A DNA stretch of 64,000 bases from Letharia columbiana. Lineage: Eukaryota > Ascomycota > Lecanoromycetes > Lecanorales > Parmeliaceae. The stretch is taken from positions 618,501-682,500 of the forward strand of contig NW_023501052.1 in the NCBI RefSeq assembly GCF_014066305.1, in the 5' to 3' direction. The translations under genes were made by a program, and so were the position numbers. The notes under the pieces were generated by a model. That model had not been told where the DNA came from, did no database searches, and worked only from the letters and a program-made list of their open reading frames with translations. This document shows, piece by piece, positions 31,007 to 45,929 of the stretch; within the stretch, counting starts at the first letter, position 1, and the number at the start of each line of letters is the position of its first letter.

Positions 31007-32641
31007 ATGGCACAATTCCATGTGATCATCCTTGTACCTTTACTCATCTTCGCCACCGTACGTATCTATGAAACGTTGCGTGCTTACACAGCCCGCTCAT
31101 CACTAGCTCAAAAGAATAACTGCAAGCCTCCCAAGAAGTATCCACACAAGGAACCCATACTAGGCCTGGATCTCTTCTACTCCATGGTCCAATCTGCGAA
31201 GAAGGGGCACTCTCTGAAATCTCTCGTACAGCTCCACGAAACATATGGACGAACTTTTCAAGCTACCTCTTTTGGAGAGACTATCATCAACACCACCGAG
31301 CCCAAGATCTTGACAACGGTGCTGGCAACGAAGAGCGAGAATTTTGGCGTTTGGTCTATCAGAGCCCCTCCGGCGACTCCTTTAGTTGCTGGAGGCGTCT
31401 TCACGACTGATGGTGCTGACTGGGCCCATTCACGGGGACTGATAAAGCCTTGCTTTGCTAGAGCTCAAGTCGCTGATCTGGTTTCGTTGAAGGTGCATGT
31501 CGACCGGCTGGTCGAGTTGATTCCCAAAGATGGATCAACGTTTGACTTGCAGACATTGTTCTCCCGCCTTGTGAGTTTTTGAATTCCTCTTTCAAACGGG
31601 ACGGTTAAAGGCGGATGGCCTAATCTACGGTAGTCTCTCGACAGTTCCACGGGATTCCTATTCGGCGAGTCACTAGACTCGCTGCTCGAGACGAATTCGA
31701 TCGAAACAGAAAAGTTCCTCAGTTCTTTCAATACTGCTCAATACGGCGTAGGCGAAAGGGTCCGTTTAGGCAAACTACGTTTCCTGTACCGAGACAAAAG
31801 GTACACAGAAGCTTGCAAGTCTGTGCACAGTTTCATCGACAACTATGTTGTGAAGGCTGTGAACAATAAACCTGAAGAGGAAGGAAACAAATCGGAGCCC
31901 ACAAACCCCCAAAGGAAGCGTTATATCCTGCTAGACGAGATGGCCAAGGTCACGAAGGACACAACGGATCTGCGGTACCAAATCTTGAGCGTCTTTCTCG
32001 CAGGCCACGAAGCAACTGCGGTCGCTCTTGGTAGTATCTTTTTCCATTTAGCTCGCAACCGTGCGATCTGGGATAGGCTGCGATCTGAAGTAAAGGCTGT
32101 TGGTAATGCACCATTGACATTCGAGCTCTTAAAGAGTATGCAGTACCTACGCTACGTGATATCGGAGAGTAAACAGACAGCCTTCTCAATAGCCGGAAAG
32201 CCAACCAGCTGACCGCGCCCAGATCTCCGTCTAAACCCGGTCGCACCGTTGATGAGCCGCATGTGCTTGCGCGACACGGTCCTTCCCGCCGGCGGTGGCC
32301 CAGATGGTGGTGACCCACTCCTTGTCACCAGAGGTCAGACCATCGCTTGGAGTACGTACGCTTTGCACCGCGACTCATCATTCTGGGGCGCTGATGTCGA
32401 ATCATTCCGGCCGGAGAGATGGGAAGATGTCCGTCCGAGGTGGGAGTACATACCGTTCGGTGGCGGAACGAGAATCTGTCCCGCTCAACAGCTCGCCTTG
32501 ACAGAGATCGGTTACGTCGTCGTCCGGCTTGTGCAAACGTTTAAGACTCTGGAGAACAGGGATCCCAAACCGTGGGAGGAGCTGCTGAAGATGACGCTCG
32601 TCAGCAAGAATGGGGTTCAAGTGGGGATGTTCCCGGAGTGA
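31007..32641 (+). CDS. Cytochrome P450 monooxygenase (CYP52-clan-like), 3 exons
   Basis: Exons 31,007-31,570, 31,634-32,168 and 32,223-32,641 (introns 63 and 54 bp) encode 505 residues. The ATG sits in ACCATGG; the longer open frame upstream begins with TTG only. Residues 3-22 form an N-terminal membrane anchor for the ER. FTTDGADWAHSRGLIKPCF matches helix C of the alkane/fatty-acid hydroxylase group. Helix I reads VFLAGHEATAV, with alanine where the usual threonine stands. The ExxR pair (E366, R369) is formed across intron 2. FRPERW and the heme loop PFGGGTRICPAQQ (C452) follow; the residues after the cysteine are Pro-Ala rather than the common Leu/Ile-Gly. The family oxidises fatty acids, alkanes or related lipids, but the substrate here is unknown. 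It lies about 180 bp from the AT-rich boundary and is intact. Confidence 0.92.
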
Positions 32642-32819
32642 GTGTGCCTTGGAAGGCGTATCCCCTGCTTTTTATGCTTCGGGTCAAACTGCATCTTTGT
32701 CTCTTTGGCTCCAGTTATACGAAAGTTTGCCTTAATGAGCCGATCTAGAAAATAAGTATGTGAGATATTTCTGGGATCATACCATGGAATAATATATATA
32801 TAAGATATCCCCACTGAGA

Positions 32820-33008
32820 TTTTTTTTTTTTTAAAATAAACCAACAAAAAAATAAAAAAAATTTTTTTTTTTTTTTTTAAAGGGGGGGGAAAAAAAAAAA
32901 AATTTATTTAATATTTTTTTTTTTTTTTTTATAATAAAAATAATAAAAAAAAAAAATAAAAAAAAATTTTTTTTTTTTTTTTTAAAATAAAAAAAAAAAA
33001 AAAAAAAA
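32820..33008. other. Homopolymer block at the right edge of the gene island
   Basis: Runs of 7-20 A or T and one G8 make up nearly the whole segment. It marks the change from gene-like to AT-rich DNA. This may be low-quality consensus rather than true sequence. Confidence 0.5.
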
Positions 33009-34754
33009 CTAAATTTTAAATCTTTAAATATTATAAGAATAAAATTCTATAATTATCTCTATTTATATATTTATCTTAACGCGTTAAATAAGCTTAATAA
33101 ACTTTATATTTATTCTTCTCTCAAACTTTAATTTACTCTTTTATTTTACTTTATTTTAATTCTTCTAAATATCTTAAATCTATCTTTATCTAATTAAATT
33201 TATTAACTATTTATAGATAAATTCGCTTCTTAAATTATCTTAGATTTCTTTTTTAAAATTAGATCTATTATTACTAATTCTCTCTAATTATAAGTTTATT
33301 AATTATTTCTCTATATATTATAGAGTATTAATAATATATTTTAATAAATTTATAAATATTAGACTTATCGAAATATTTTTTATAAGCTTATTATCTTCGC
33401 TAATATAATTATTATAAATATTAACTAAGTTTTTATATAAAGTACTATTAGCTCTTTTAATTTAATTCGATATATTAAGATTTTCTTTAAAATTAAGTCT
33501 AATTTATTTAAGCTTATTTTCTTAATATTTTATATAAAGAATTATTATTAAAGTACGAAATATTATTAGTAAATAATACTTTTAAATATTATAATATCTT
33601 TTAATTATTAAAAAATATCGCTTATATATAATAGTCTTCGCGAGAGAATAAAGAATATTATAAGCTATTTAAGCGACTATAGCGTATTTAAGCTCTAATT
33701 TCTTTTATTACTTTAAAATTAGAAGATTCGCTAGATTATTAAAAGAAGCTTTATAAAGATTAGAAGTAAGATTATAACTAGAATAATAATTAGAAGACTT
33801 ATTATTTCTTTTATATTACTAAAATTAATTATATCTATTCTTATTATCTAAATTCTTAATCTCAAATTTTATCGCTTAATTAAGTATATTTTTATTTAAT
33901 TAACTTATTCGCTTAACTCTTTATAATTAATTACTTATATTAATATTTTAATAATTTTAAAATATCTTTTTAAACGCTTTTTAGTAGATCTTTATTTATA
34001 GCTTCTTTTTAATATTAATCTTTTAATTTAATTTTTTTAACTTTATATTATTATAACTTAAATATAAAAGCGTAGCTTATTTATATAGATAGTTTAAATC
34101 TAATTAAATTTAACTATAATAAATAGTTAATTTCTTATAAACCGTCTTAAGAGTTTTAAAAAATTCTTTTTTTAAGAAACTCTCTTTCTTCTTAATTTTC
34201 CGAGTTTTTTATCTATATAGTTAAATAGATAATTATAAATATTAAAGACGTAATAAATTATAACCTTTTTTTCTCTATTTATTAATTTTATAAATTTATA
34301 AAAAGATCTAATAAGCTAAATTAAATATTAAATCTATTAGAAATTAATCGAAAATTATTTAGATATCTAAATTATAATTTTTATTTATAATTATTTTTTA
34401 TTACTTAATCTTAAATAGATAGTTAATCTATTTTTTAAGAAGTATATAATATTAATATAAAGAAGTAGAGCGCGGATTAATATCTAATAAATTAAATTTT
34501 AACGAGTTTTAATATTTTAAAAGAGTTTAAAAAGATATCTCTAATAATATTACTTTTTTTTAGAAGATTAATATTTATCTAATATTAAAATATTTTTATC
34601 TTAAAGTTATTTAGCTTATAATATAAAAAAGATTTTTTTACGCTAGTCGTTAATATTAATATATATAATAATTTTTTAAATCTTAATATAATTAATAATA
34701 TAATAATTAGAATAATAATAAGAAATATTATATTTTTATTAAGATTATCGATAG

Positions 34755-36953
34755 ATTAATTATACTTACTTAAACTTAATTCTTATCTTCTTTATTATTT
34801 TAGCTTCTCTAAAATTTCTTATTTATTAAAATAATTCTAATATTATCTAGAAGTTCTTTTAAAATTAATTAAATAATATATATTATATAGAGAATATATT
34901 ATAAATAATTTAAGAACTTAAATTCTCTAATATTAAGCGGATTATCTATTATAAAAATAGAAAGATAAATAATTAAATCGTCGAAGAGTATATTATTATT
35001 ACTAGCGTTATTAGTTATAAATTTAAATATATAAAATACAATCTTATATTCTATAAGAATTAAATTAATAATATTTATAAGTTTTTAATTAATATATTTA
35101 TCTTCGATATACTCGAAGTCTATAAGAATCTTATACTATTATTAATTAATATTAATAAAAAAATTAAGATTATTATAAATAATTAGCAATTATAAAATAA
35201 TTAATAATTTAAAATTAAAGAGACTTTAATATTATTAACTAATAAATTCTTTAATAATCTCATCTTTAGCTCTATAGCTTTTCTTATTAATCGATTCTTT
35301 ATAATAAATATTAACTTTAATTATATATTAGAATTAAAATAGCGTAAGAGTTATAATATTTTAGAATTATTAGTAATCGCAAATAAAATACTAATATTTA
35401 CGATTTAGTAATAAAATTATTTTAGAAAATCTTCGCGTATAAGCTTTCGATCTTCTAATATTATAAGAAAATTTTAATATTATCTTTTCTAGAGTAAATA
35501 GTAAACTAGATATTTTATTTATTATTCTATTTATTAATAATCTATATCGTCTAATTTAGAAATATATCTAATTTTTATAATTATCGATTAAATTCGTTTA
35601 TTATAAACTACTTAAATTAGATTTCTTAATATATTTCTTAAACTTAATATATATTATTATATCGCTTATTTCGTAATCTATAGATAAGTGAATTAAAATC
35701 TTATTATAGTAATAATAAATAATATATAGCTCTCTAGAATCGACGAGCGTATATTTATTAAATTATATTTATTTCTAGAATTTCTTAATTTCTAAGCCTT
35801 AATAAATAAGTTAATAATCGCTATTAGATTTAAACTAATTCTATATAATCTATACTATCTTTATCTACTACTATATTTATTATTTCTTATTATTAATATT
35901 AAAAAGAAAGTAAGATTTATTATTATTTTTATATCGAAATATATTTATTAATATCTTATATTAAGTATCGTTAATTAAGAAAGTTAAATTTACGCTAAAT
36001 AAAGGTCTAGTTAATATCTTAAGATTAAGATATTTAAAGAGAAATTAAAAAGATACGTAAACGAATAAAATATTAGAAATAAAATAAAATTAATATTTAA
36101 TATATAAATTCTATCTTCTCGCTATAATAGAAACTTATATCGCTTTAATAACTTATATCGCTTTAATAATATATCGCTATATTATTCTCGATATTTTAAA
36201 TTAAAAACTAACTCTTTCTAATTAGCGTTATAATTAGTAATTATATATTTAAAAATATATAATAACGCTAATATAAAATTAATATTTAATTTTATTAATT
36301 TAAAACTCTAAATAGTCTAGCTATTAACGCTTCTCTACTTAATATAATATATACTCTATTTACTTTAATATTAGTATTTATTTATTACTATATTATTTTA
36401 ACTATTAGAATTAAAGATTATATCTATTTAATTAATATTTTAATCGCTAATTATATTAATAAAAGTGTATATTAATATTTTAAAATTATTAAATTTATTT
36501 TATTAGATATTAATATAGAATTAAAATTTAATTTAAGCGCTTTAATAATTTAATTAACTAGATTAGTTACTATCTAAATCTTTTATATATAAAAATTAAA
36601 TCTTTTATTGCGTTAAGATTATTCTTAAATATTAATATCTTTCTTATTAATATAACTCTCTTTTATTTAAGTAATATTATAATATCTTTTACTTAAACGT
36701 TAAAATATTAAAATATCGCGTTCTCCGCTTTTAATTAAGTAATATTATCTTTAAATCGATATTTTTAATTTTATAAAAATAGTAATTAGTTTATTATAGA
36801 CGAAGACGAAAAAGAAATAATATCTTCTTCTATTTTTATAGTAGAAGAAGAGAAGAAAGTAAATAAATTAATTATAAGCTATATATAACTCGATATCTAA
36901 GAATAACGAATTAGTAAAGTTATAATATTAAAATAAAGAGCTCTTCTTATAAC
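34755..36953 (+). repeat. 2.2 kb dispersed repeat, copy 1
   Basis: It matches 58,897-61,073 in the same orientation along its whole length; shared blocks include aaaattaattaaataatatat near 34,860 and gaaagataaataattaaat near 34,960. This copy keeps more CpG and CpT than copy 2. No coding frame is readable. It is likely part of a larger transposon. Confidence 0.75.
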
Positions 36954-38446
36954 TAATAAATATAAGATTAAATAAAAATTAATTAAATTAATAAGATTAT
37001 CTTTAATAAATATATCGCGTATATAAAGAATATCGAAATATACGAAATATAAGAGAGGGCGTATATATATAGCTATAGATATTTAAAGTATATTTAAAAT
37101 ATAAAAAGAAGCGCTTATATATAGCTCTACGATATATATTAATAAAAAAAAATTAATCTCTTTTTCTAATTAGCTTTCTAATTAATATTTAAACTTAATT
37201 TATTTTTAAATAATATTTTATTCTAATAAGATTTTAGTTATATAATATTAATTAGCTCGATAATAAATACTTAATATTATTCTTTTCTAATTCATCCTCT
37301 TCTTTCTTAAAAATACTTTTTATTATTATAATATTTATATTATAATATACTTATTTATTATAATACTATTTATATCTAGAGAAAATAAAATTATTTTCTT
37401 TATACTTTATAGTTAAATTAAATTAACGATATTATTTTTATAAAGTAAGTATATATCTAATAGCGTTATATCTCTTAATATAATAATTAATTATAATACT
37501 AATTATAATTTATTAATATATAATATTATTATTTATTAAAGCTATTAACTTAATAATTATAAAAATTTAGAAAATTACTAATAATTTATTAATTACTAAT
37601 TTAGATTTATTTAAATTATTAAAGCGAAGTAAAAATAAAACTTCGCGAAGACGAAGATTAGAAGATTATATATAAAGTTTAAAAAATATAGCTATAAATA
37701 AAAAAAGTGCGTAATTATATTAATTATATATATCTAAATTAGATAATAAATTAATTATATACGTTAATTATATTATTACTAATTAGATTTAAAAACCTAT
37801 ATATTAAAGAAAATTCGCGAATAGTAAAAATTAACGAATTTAATTATTTCTTAAATTGTATTTATTTAAATAATAAAGAAGATCTTAACTTATATAACTT
37901 CAAAATTAATTAATTCGCTTCGAATTTAAATCTCTATATTATAAATACTTTAAGAAGCTATAAAGATAAAATTAGCGAGCGATTTTAATAATATAATTTA
38001 CTCTTTAATAATTATAAATAAAGAAAATTACTAATTAATATCTAGCGGCTTAATTATATATATTTTATATAAAAAGAATTACTTTATAATTAAAAGATAT
38101 ATAACTTCTTAGATAATTATAATAAGATATAAGTTTATAAATAATAATATAGTATTATTAAAGTCTAGACGTAGTTTTTATAAAAAGAAAATATATAATA
38201 AATAAAAGGAAAATTATTCTAAGTTAAGAATAAGATATTCTAATTATTATTCTATTTATTACGTTTAATTAATAATATTTAGCTATTATATTTAATCTAA
38301 TAACTTTATATATTTTATATTTATAAAATAAAACTTCTTAAATCGATTTAAATATAGATATATATCTATAAAAATATCACTGCTTTAGTAAAAGAGGCTT
38401 CTTATTTTAAAATCTATATTAAATTAAAGATCGTATCTCTACGCCC

Positions 38447-38815
38447 GATAGCTTTAATTTTTATAATTATTATTAATATCGCGATTAAATTCGTATAGTA
38501 ATAGCACGCCTTTCTTATTAGTAGATATCTCTATATTTAATAACTTTAATTTCTATAATTATTATTAATATCGCGATTAAATTTATATAATAATAATACG
38601 TCTTTCTTATTAGTGGGTATCTCTATATTCGATAGCTTTAGTTTCTATAGTTATTACTAGTATTACGACTAAATTCGTATAGTAATAGCACGCCTTTCTT
38701 ATTAATAGATATCTCTATATCTAATAACTTTAGTTTCTATAGTTATTACTAATATCGCGATCAAATTCGTATAGTAATAATACGTCTTTCTTATTAACGA
38801 GTATGTTAATAATCG
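38447..38815 (+). repeat. Tandem array of four units of about 92 bp
   Basis: Units start at about 38,447, 38,539, 38,631 and 38,723 with variants of gatagctttagtttctatag and each contains cgcctttcttatta or cgtctttcttatta. The units differ mainly by C/T and G/A changes, so the array predates the mutation. Confidence 0.85.
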
Positions 38816-41800
38816 TAAATAGCTAAAATATGATAGAAAATAGTAGACGACTCTTAGTAATATTCGATTCTAAATCTATAGCTTCTTTATCTTATCTAAA
38901 AGTAAAAATATTTATATCTAAAATTTAAAGTAAGTATATTTTAATATATAGTTATTAAATATCTAGATATAAATCTTCTAATTAAAAGATTAGTTTCTTT
39001 AGAGTTAACTAGTATAATTATAATAATAATTAAAAGTATAATTATTATATTATATAGCGTAATTTAATAGATTAAATTCGATAGACTTCGCTAATATAAC
39101 GCTAGATAGATTTTAAAATATTAAAGCTATAAGTAGAAATTCTCTCTTTCTTTCTTTCTTAATATCTTAAATATTTTCTCTTATTAATATTTTATATCGT
39201 AATTATTTTATCTTATCCGCCTTAATCTAATTTAATAATAATATATTATCGATAATTATTAATCTTAATAGTGATTCTATTATATTACTATTATATAGAG
39301 ATAGCGATATCGATTTATATACTAAGTCGATCTATTTAAAAAATAATATAAATCTTAATAATTTTCTTAATAATATAAATAATTAGTCGAATAATTATTT
39401 ATTTAATCTTTATATTAAGGCTTTAAGTCGAAAAAATTTTTTAAAGTCTTTTAATCGTAAAAAGATAATTATGAAAAAAATCGAATAAGATAAGTTTTTA
39501 GTTATTCGCGCTTTCGATATAAAGATCGCAAGAAAGAGTATATCGAGATCTTTACTTATAAAGACTAAAAATCGATATTAAAAGTAAGAAAGTAAGTATA
39601 GTAATATAATATATTAATAAGTAATATATATATATAATTAATAATATTTTAGCTATTACTTTACGGGAGATTAAAAAATATTAGAAATTAACTAATTTAC
39701 TTTTTTTAAAAAAGATCTTTCGCCCGTATAATACGGGAGATTATTAATACGATATTATTACCTTATCGTACTATACGAATTTAGACTTCTATATTAAATA
39801 CGTTATAAGAAGCTATCGAAGCGACTCTAATATCGAAATTTCATTATATATTAGCTTTTTATTAAGTTATTATTCTATTAATAAATTATATAGTTAATAA
39901 TCTCTACGCTATTTATAATAAAAGAGTTATATTAATAGTTAAGAATATAAAGCTTATATAAATAATACGTCGATATATAATAGAAGAAAGTATATAAATA
40001 ATAAGAATAAGATAGTTAAAAGTGCTTTATTTAGATAGAAGAGAGTTAAAATACTTAATATAGAATAGAATTCTAGTTATCTTTCTAATTATCGAAAAAT
40101 ATATAAATTTATTCTTCTAATAACGATCTCTTTATATTCTCTTTATTAGCGAGAATTTTTTATTCGAATAGATATATAGCTAATAATTTCAATATAAAAT
40201 ATAAAATCTCGAATTTTTAAATCTTAAAGTATTATAAGTTAAATAATAGTTATAAATAATCTTAATATAAATTAGTTTAGAAGTAAGAATTTAAATATAA
40301 TCTATATTATTAATAAGAAGATTATTAAGAAAGAGGTAATACTTAGCGTTAATCTATATAAATAAAATATAGTTAAATTATAAAACGCGCTTATAAATCG
40401 AATAAGAATTTGAATAACTTATAAATATAGATTTTTTTATAAAAGCTTATTAAGATAATCTATGAGAGTATAAAATCTCTATTATCTTTATATTCTTATA
40501 TCGTCAATAGCTTTATTTATAAAGATATTTAATAAGATAAAGATATCGAGAGTAAAGATTAATCGATAAATATTTTTTTCTAATTTATAAAAATACGCTT
40601 AAAATCTAATTAAATATCGGGAATTAGAAATTTGTACTTAATTATTATAAAGTATTATTTTAGCTCTATATAAAGTCTAAGATTCGAGATCTAGATCGTA
40701 AAATTAACTACGTTTATTACGCGTATAAAAGAGAAGAAAAATATCGAATATAAGTAAGTAAAGAAACGCTTAAGGCGTAATAATAATTACTTTAACGAAG
40801 GATCTTAAATAACGATATTAATTATATATATATATTAAGAGTATAAAATAAGATCTTAGATTCTCGAACTCTATAGTATCGTAAGTTAAATAATAATTAT
40901 AAACGAATTTAATATAAACTAAATTAGAAGTAAAAATTTAATATAATAATAGAAATTTAAAATATTATTTATAAGATTAAAGAAGAAAAAGTTAAAAAGT
41001 TAAGAAAGAAAGATAAGAGTAAATTTAATAGAAATATTAAAGCTAATAAGAAGAAAGATTTAAAGAAAAATGTATATCTAATAAATATAGATATCTAAGA
41101 TATAAATCTTAATCGAGAAGTATTATCTATTTCTAGATATATCTATAAGTAGAAAGTACTTACCGCATAAAAAAGATACTATAATTAAAAAGAATTATAT
41201 CTTAAAATCGACTATAACTCTTAATAGAAATATTAAAGAAGCTTATAAGATAGATAGCGTAAATAGCTAAAAACTTAATAATATAAAGTTATCGCTTCGC
41301 TATTACTAAGTATAAGAAATAGCTTTTATAAAGAATTAAGAGATCGATAATAAAGAGTTATTAAGTAATATATTAGTAAGTCTATTACTTCTTAATTATT
41401 TTAAAAAAAATTTATAAACTCTAAGAATTAGCGTTTAATATAAGAAAAAAGAATTTATATTATAAAATTCTAAGTATCTTTCTAATTAATAGATAGCGAA
41501 ATCTATTATAATCTCTTCTTTTAAGCTCTTATACTTAAGTATTTATATTTCGATAATAAGAATAAAAAGCGATTTAAAATTTTATTATTATAGTTATTAG
41601 CTATTATTTGAAAGGTCTCTTCTATTCTATCGTCGTCTTTATCTAACTTCTATTTATTTAGCGTATAATTATAATTCTTTAATTATTATTTAGTCGAGCT
41701 TAATAAATCTAGAAAATTATTATTATTTATATTAAATTACTATACTACTAAATTCCTTTATACTACGCGCTCGATCTTATTAAAATAAATATATAAAGAT

Positions 41801-43837
41801 AGTAAGTCAAATTTTAATTAATTAGTCTAGGTGATTTTTAGTATACTTTTATTAGAGAGAGAATAATAAATAAAAAGAATATTTACTATAGAATTCGTTT
41901 ATATATAATTATATATTTTTTCAATCTAAAAATTATAAGTTAATAATTTTATATACGCGAGAAATAATAATAGTATATCTTATAATCGATTTTAGAAGAA
42001 TAATTCTATATCGTAAAATCTCTATATTTATATATTTTAATTATATAATAAAGTTTATAATCGTAAAAGTTAATATATATTATTTTCGCTTATAAAAACT
42101 AATAAGCTCTTTACTAAAACTTTTAAATTATTATAAAGATAAAAAGTAATCTCTATTTATAAGATTATTTAATTATATTAAATAATCTAACTAATAACTT
42201 TAAGTTATTTTTTAATAATATACTTATCTCTTATTTTTCCTCTTTTTTTATTTATCTTAGAGTTATGAGATAGATAAAATTATTTAATATTTTCTTCTCT
42301 ATTAAATCTTTCTATTATAAGATTATACTCTTATCGTTATTAATAATACTTTTTTATTTTTAATTATCTAAATTTAATTATATAGCTAATATAGATATAT
42401 ACTTTCTCTCTAGAATATTAAATAAAAAAATTATATATATTAATATCTAATAATATTACGATATAGTCGATTTTATATTTTATAGAAGTATATATCTTTA
42501 ATCTCTTATAATATCTTTTTCTACTTCTCTAAACTTACGCTTTTAAATCTATCTATATTTTTAACTTTATCTCTCGCAATTAATATCGTACTAAAATCGA
42601 TATTATATATTTTTTATAATCGAGCTTTAAGTAAGTTATATACTTTAAGAGTTATCGTATATCGATAAAATTTAATAATATAAGAATTCTAAGAGAGCTC
42701 TTCTATCGCTTTATATTTATAATTTTTAATATTAATTAAATAATTACGGGATCTTAATAGCGATAAAAATAAAAAGAATTTAGCTAAAAGACTATTATCG
42801 CGAAGTATTCGCTAAAGATTATCTATATCGTCCACTTCTATATATATAATTAAAATTATAAATTTAATTTTACTTTATAATAATAGAGGACTTTATCTTT
42901 TACTTTTAATAATAGATTATTTATAATTCTATTATTATTTATCTTCTCGCTATATAAAATTACTATTATATTAATTTTATAATATATATATCTACTAGAT
43001 CTATAAACGATAGTATTTAAAAGATACTCTATGAGAAGAAAATAGAATATAACTTCTAAGTATCTTTCTAATTATCTTTCTAATTATTATAATATTATAA
43101 TAAATAAAAAAAAAAAAAAAAGAAAGAAGTAGTATATAAAAAGTTTATCGTTTTTATTTTAATTCGTAATACTCGCGTAAAACTTAAGATAATAATTAAT
43201 ATTATAAAATTATAAGGTTTTTAAATAAAGAAGAATAAAATAGATATAATAAAAAACTTAAAGAAGAATTTAAGTTTAAATTTAAAGAAAAGTTTATAAG
43301 TTTAATTATATATTAATAAGTTAGTTAGCGATTAATAATTAATTCTATTAATATATATAATAGAATAAAATAAGATTAAATTTAAAAATCTTAAATTTAT
43401 ATATATAGTTAATTATAAATTTAGAATTACTACGCTTTTTAATTAGATCGACTAAGTTATCGTAAGTAAATAAATTAATATTTATAATTATAAAAAAAAT
43501 ATAGCCGAATAGCTCTAATTAAAAAATAGATATATATTATTTAATTTTAAAATAACTTTTTTATTTTCTATTAAAATTTTAAGATTTCTTTCTAAAATTA
43601 TAGAACGGAATAAAAACTTTTAAATAAAAAAAGAATTTCTAAATTTAGTCTAATAATTATTAAAGCGTAAAGAATTTAAATATCGCTTATTAAAATTCGC
43701 TCGACAGTCGAATAGCCCGCTTACTAAAGTTCGCTTATTAAAGATCGCTTATCTATTTACTCAATAACTCTAATTAAAAAAATAATTATAAATTTAATTT
43801 ATAGGCCTTTACTTATAAAAAATATAATATCTTATAG

Positions 43838-44640
43838 ATTTTAATAGAATCTTTCATTTTTCAAGATAATAATAGAAATCTATTATTAAATATAATACTT
43901 ATTAATTAAATAAGAAAATAAGATATTTAAACTATACTTATAATACTTATAATTTTATAATAATAGATTCTTTTTATAATTTAATAGAATATAATTTTTA
44001 ATATAATATAATTTTCTAAAAGTATAAATTAAATACTTTATATAGTATTAATTATAAAAATAATTAGAATTCTAAGTCGAATACGAATCTAAGATTAATA
44101 TAATAAATAAATATTTAATAGATTTTAATTAAAATCTTTTATTTTCTAAGATAATAATAAGAATCTATTATATAAATATAGTATTTATTAATTAAATAAG
44201 TAAGTATAATAAATATATTTCTATATTAAAACTATTATTATAATATAAATAATTTTATAATAATAACTTATTTTAATTTTTTAATATAATATAATTTTTT
44301 AGAATTATAAATTAATGATCTTATATAATATTAATTATAAAGATAATTAGAATTCTAAGTCGAGGATTAATATAATAATTAAATATATATAGATTTTAAT
44401 AAAATCTTTTATTTTTTAAGATAATAATAAGAATCTATAAAAATATATAATTATTAATAATTAGATAAGAAAATATAATATATATTTATATTAAAACTAT
44501 AATTATAATATAAATAATTTTATAATAATAAAAATTATTAATTCTTTAGTATAATATAAATCTTTTAAATTATAAATTAAATATATTATTATATAATATT
44601 AATTTTAAAGATAACTAGAATTCGAAATAGAATATAATCT
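43838..44640 (+). repeat. Tandem array of three units of about 270-280 bp
   Basis: Units begin near 43,838, 44,121 and 44,392 with agattttaat(t)aaaatctt and end with attagaattctaagtcga or a close variant. Internal blocks (aagataataata-aatctatta; aattttataataata) keep the same order in each unit. Confidence 0.75.
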
Positions 44641-45929
44641 TATAAATAATATTATAATTAAGGATTATATTATAAATTAAGAAAATTAATAATTTAATTA
44701 TAAAGTTTTTTATTTTATTATTTATAGTAGTTTAATAGTCTATTTAAAGTAAACTATAAGCTTTTAATCTATCTTTATACTTATATATAACTTAATATTA
44801 TATAATTTTAGAAGTCTATATAAAAGTAGTATATCTTTAATTTATAATATTACGCGTTTATTATAAATTGCTAATAGTTAAATATCTATATTCTATTATT
44901 AGCGAATTTCGTATAAGAATAATAAAAAGTCTTATTTGAAAAATTATTAGATAGAAAAGATTTTATCGCTTTTTATATTACCTCGATAGTAGAACTTTAC
45001 TAATAATATTTAATATTATTTCTTATACTTAACGAAATTTCTTAAATAAGTTTTTAAAATAAAGCTTTCGAAATTAATAGCGTAGTTAACTTTTAAAAGT
45101 ATTTAATTTTATAAAGGGTGATAGCTAGTAGGCTATAATTAGAAAGATAATTAGAAATATATATAAGATTAAATTTACTATCTAAATAAAATCTATATAA
45201 TTTTCTTACTTTAAATATATAACTAGCGACGCTTTTTCTCTTATCTATACTTTTCTCGCTTATAATAGATTTTCTAGAAGTTTTATTATTCGATTTTCTA
45301 GCTGCTTTTACTACTAATAATATTTAAGATATTATTTTATCTATCGCGGCCACCGCGGAAAGTATATTAAATCTCCTCTTTCTAAGTTTTTTATTATATT
45401 TATTCTTTTTTAATAACTTATATATAGATAGACGTTTTTTAACTATTACGATTTTAATATTTTTACTATATATATTATTAAAATTTCTACTCTTATAGAT
45501 AATATCTCGAGATTAAGAGATAGTTTAATCTTAAAATAGAGTGTTATTATTATTGCTAGATATATCGTTATCGAATATATATATTAATTCTTTATCTTTC
45601 TTAATATATCTCTAAGTCTATCTAATTTAGAAAATTAAATAATTAGAATAATAATTAGAAAAGAGAAGATTATATCTAAATTCTTTCTTATTATAATAAT
45701 TAGAATTATAAGAGTTATTTCTTCTTCTTCTAGCTATATTAATTACTTATATATTAAAATTAATAAACTTATATAAATTCGTTATAAAACTTATCGCTAA
45801 GTCGTAATATTACTATTTTTATTATATATTAGAAGTTTTTAATCTCGAGCTTCTTTTATAGTAAAGTCTATCTCTTCTTCTTCTAATATAATTAAATTTA
45901 CTAGCGAATTACTATCTAAATCTATTAAT

